Shown piece by piece: positions 42,914 through 44,117 of a stretch of 44,117 bases of DNA (within the stretch, counting starts at the first letter, position 1; each line of letters opens with the position of its first letter). A program made the position numbers and the translations under genes. Source of the DNA: CAZHAX01 sp964530325 (GTDB taxonomy: Bacteria > Chloroflexota > Anaerolineae > B4-G1); contig CAZHAX010000024.1 of NCBI GenBank assembly GCA_964530325.1, forward strand, positions 1 to 44,117, given 5' to 3'. The notes beneath the pieces are model-generated. The model made no database searches. It saw nothing but the letters and a program-made list of their open reading frames with translations, and was not told the origin of the DNA.

Positions 42914-42928
42914 TGTGAACGTTCCCAC
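42914..42928 (-). promoter_or_regulatory. LacI-type operator O3 in the lacI leader
   Basis: TGTGAACGTTCCCAC, palindromic about AACGTT, lies 20 bp before the lacI start codon. It resembles O1 (43017-43031). Confidence 0.55.
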
Positions 42929-43016
42929 GCCTTCCGGCCCAATTCGGCCCACTGTTGCTCTGCTGGGGCTCAATGTACGCCTGGCTGTCGGGGCTTCAGA
43001 GGACTCGCACGGGCAA

Positions 43017-43031
43017 TGTGAACGTTTGCAC
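43017..43031 (-). promoter_or_regulatory. LacI-type operator O1
   Basis: TGTGAACGTTTGCAC, just downstream of the -10 box, over the likely transcription start, where a bound repressor would block RNA polymerase. Confidence 0.7.
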
Positions 43032-43037
43032 GGCACT

Positions 43038-43067
43038 ATCATACCACAGATGAGCTGGTTTTGTCAA
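43038..43067 (-). promoter_or_regulatory. Promoter of the lacI-xylo-oligosaccharide operon
   Basis: On the minus strand TTGACA (43062-43067), 18 nt, TATGAT (43038-43043). The leader to the lacI ATG is about 135 nt. Confidence 0.75.
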
Positions 43068-43074
43068 GAGGCAG

Positions 43075-43089
43075 TGTAAGCGTTTGCAC
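43075..43089 (-). promoter_or_regulatory. LacI-type operator O2
   Basis: TGTAAGCGTTTGCAC, just upstream of the -35 box. Its centre is 58 bp from that of O1, so a looped repressor tetramer or cooperative dimers could clamp the promoter. Confidence 0.7.
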
Positions 43090-43346
43090 GACTGAGGCGT
43101 CGGCCGATCCGCCATTCCGCTACAGACATCGACACAGGCCGCGCACGGAGCTCGTCGCTCTGGGGCACTACTGCAAACACCGAGTACTGCCGATTCGGGA
43201 ACCGCCCCTGGCAGCCTGGCCCGGGCCCACATCCTCGAGCTGGAGATCTCAGCCTCCGGCCTGGCCTAGTGGTCTGTGGCACGCAGCGCTGGCCCAGGCT
43301 TCTCCGGCCAGACCACTCAACCAGAGCCAGCGCCGTTCCGCAGGCA
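43090..43346. other. Intergenic gap between the operons
   Basis: About 260 bp between operator O2 and the RRM terminator. I saw no RNA gene, repeat or convincing open reading frame. Confidence 0.4.
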
Positions 43347-43379
43347 AGAGAAAAGCCCCTGCCGTTTCCGGCAGGGGCT
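43347..43379 (-). terminator. Intrinsic terminator of the csp-RRM operon
   Basis: AGCCCCTGCC (43354-43363) and GGCAGGGGCT (43370-43379) form a perfect 10-bp stem with a 6-nt loop, followed on the minus strand by TTTTCTCTT. It is 75 bp after the RRM stop codon. Confidence 0.9.
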
Positions 43380-43454
43380 CTGATAGCGATGTTCTAGTTT
43401 GGATCGCCCGGCCTGCGGAGAAGCCGCGCGATCACTCATCGCGCCTGGGGCGGC

Positions 43455-43754
43455 CTAGTAGCGGCCTTTGCCGCGGCCACCCCTTGGGCGATCGTCCCGC
43501 CGCTCCGGCTGCGGGCGCGCCTCGGCCACCTTGAGCTCACGGCCATCTACGTCTCTGCCGTTCAGCTGGCTGATAGCCTGCTGGGCTACTTCAGACTCCG
43601 CCATCTCGACGAAGGCGAAGCCCCTCGAACGTCCGGTGTAACGGTCCGTGATGAGGTTGACCGAGACGACCTCTCCCACCTCGCCGAATAGCTCGGACAG
43701 GGTGTCCGCGGTAGTCTCGTAGGCCAGGTTGCCGCAGTACAGCTTGTTACCCAT
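43455..43754 (-). CDS. RRM-domain RNA-binding protein
   Basis: A 99-residue protein with one RRM. The RNP2 motif is LYCGNL (residues about 5-10) and RNP1 is RGFAFVEM (about 44-51); both have the aromatic residues that stack on RNA. The last 25 residues are an arginine/glycine-rich tail (RGGRGKGRY) that may widen RNA contacts. Such small RRM proteins occur in cyanobacteria and Chloroflexota and often rise in the cold. A TAGGAG site precedes the ATG at 43754. It is 39 bp after the cold-shock gene and likely shares its transcript. Confidence 0.92.
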   Translation of the reverse strand: MGNKLYCGNLAYETTADTLSELFGEVGEVVSVNLITDRYTGRSRGFAFVEMAESEVAQQAISQLNGRDVDGRELKVAEARPQPERRDDRPRGGRGKGRY

Positions 43755-43793
43755 TAGTTGCTCCTAGCGCCGTCTGTCGACTGACAGTTACGG

Positions 43794-44003
43794 CTAGAGA
43801 GGCCGCACTTCGGCGGCACGCAGGCCCTTGGGGCCCTGCTCGACAGAGAACTCGACCTGCTGGCCTTCCTGAAGCGAGTGAAAGCCATCACCCTCGATCG
43901 CCGAGTGATGGACGAAGACGTCCTCACCGGCCTCACGGGATATGAAGCCGAAGCCCTTGCTGTCATTGAACCACTTCACGGTTCCATGTTCCTTCTCAGA
44001 CAT
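43794..44003 (-). CDS. cspA: Cold-shock protein, CspA family
   Basis: A 69-residue single cold-shock domain, the family's usual length. GTVKWFNDSKGFGFI carries RNP1, and DVFVHHSAI carries RNP2. It binds single-stranded nucleic acid and melts RNA secondary structure as a chaperone. An AAGGAG site sits 10 bases before the ATG at 44003. A hairpin (44024-44039) and a GTTACGGTC repeat precede it. It is the first gene of the csp-RRM operon. Confidence 0.95.
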   Translation of the reverse strand: MSEKEHGTVKWFNDSKGFGFISREAGEDVFVHHSAIEGDGFHSLQEGQQVEFSVEQGPKGLRAAEVRPL

Positions 44004-44023
44004 TACTACACTCCTTATGTTAC

Positions 44024-44039
44024 GGTCGACTATTCGACC
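44024..44039 (-). promoter_or_regulatory. Small hairpin in the csp leader
   Basis: GGTCGA (44024-44029) and TCGACC (44034-44039) form a 6-bp stem with a CTAT loop, about 20 bases before the csp start codon. It may act as a cold-responsive leader element. No clear -35/-10 was found upstream. Confidence 0.35.
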
Positions 44040-44061
44040 AATTGGCGAAGCGGTCCGGCCA

Positions 44062-44099
44062 CAAAAAACACCGCCCAGGCCTCCGCAAGCCTGGACGGT
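44062..44099 (-). terminator. Intrinsic terminator of a gene beyond the right edge
   Basis: An 11-bp stem with one G-U pair, 44089-44099 with 44070-44080, has an 8-nt loop and is followed on the minus strand by GTTTTTTG. It would end a minus-strand gene outside the window, or act as a leader attenuator of csp. The nonamer GTTACGGTC flanks the hairpin on both sides (44020-44028 and 44106-44114). Confidence 0.7.
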
Positions 44100-44117
44100 A
44101 TTCTCGTTACGGTCAAA

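Noticed and set aside
1..44117. CRISPR arrays, rRNA and tRNA genes
   Set aside because: No regularly spaced repeat array, and none of the conserved T-loop or rRNA motifs were seen in the gaps.

Overview
The window is about 44 kb of high-GC bacterial DNA, almost entirely coding on the minus strand. The best guess for the organism is Chloroflexota (Anaerolineae-like). This is inferred from gene style: exported TPR-CHAT proteins, secreted proteins ending in a YLPL-type tail, lipoprotein boxes, an ORF-less group II intron and a Csp/RRM pair. There is no rRNA or tRNA in the window to confirm it.

Layout, left to right. 1-2340: one plus-strand hypothetical membrane protein (602-1486), then a minus-strand stretch with a promoter, a hairpin and only tiny ORFs. 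2341-7121 (minus): a 6-deoxyhexose operon running membrane protein, L-fucose isomerase, rhamnulokinase-type kinase and class II aldolase. 7271-15729 (minus): a four-gene surface operon with a strong promoter at 15934-15963. It encodes a TPR membrane protein, a FecR-like/TPR lipoprotein and two tandem exported TPR-CHAT proteins whose C-terminal halves are identical over about 1.5 kb of DNA. 16102-24799: secreted beta-helix and seven-bladed propeller proteins, two SAM methyltransferases, a papain-like protein, an alpha/beta hydrolase and a GT-C type membrane glycosyltransferase. 25332-28833 (minus): a radical SAM/SPASM enzyme flanked by a tiny upstream ORF and a 134-aa downstream protein, followed by a lipoprotein whose catalytic motifs match the IdeS (C66) cysteine proteases. 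29285-30892: an M48 membrane metallopeptidase. 31035-31671: a group II intron without its reverse transcriptase. 31741-42894 (minus): a complete xylo-oligosaccharide operon: LacI regulator, ABC binding protein, two permeases, GH8 exo-oligoxylanase, GH3 beta-xylosidase, divergent xylose isomerase and xylulokinase. Its promoter is bracketed by LacI-type operators. 43347-44117: a cold-shock protein and an RRM RNA-binding protein with clear terminators.

How the genes work together. In the xyl operon, a lipoprotein GH8 and an ABC importer capture xylo-oligosaccharides, a cytoplasmic GH3 cleaves them, and XylA/XylB feed xylulose-5-phosphate to central metabolism under LacI control. The fuc/rha operon does the equivalent for L-fucose or L-rhamnose. 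The TPR-CHAT operon looks like an extracytoplasmic sensor/protease system with two different TPR sensor arms and one homogenised protease. The most novel-looking parts are that operon, the radical SAM cluster with the adjacent IdeS-like lipoprotein, and the terminator-associated ORF-less intron.
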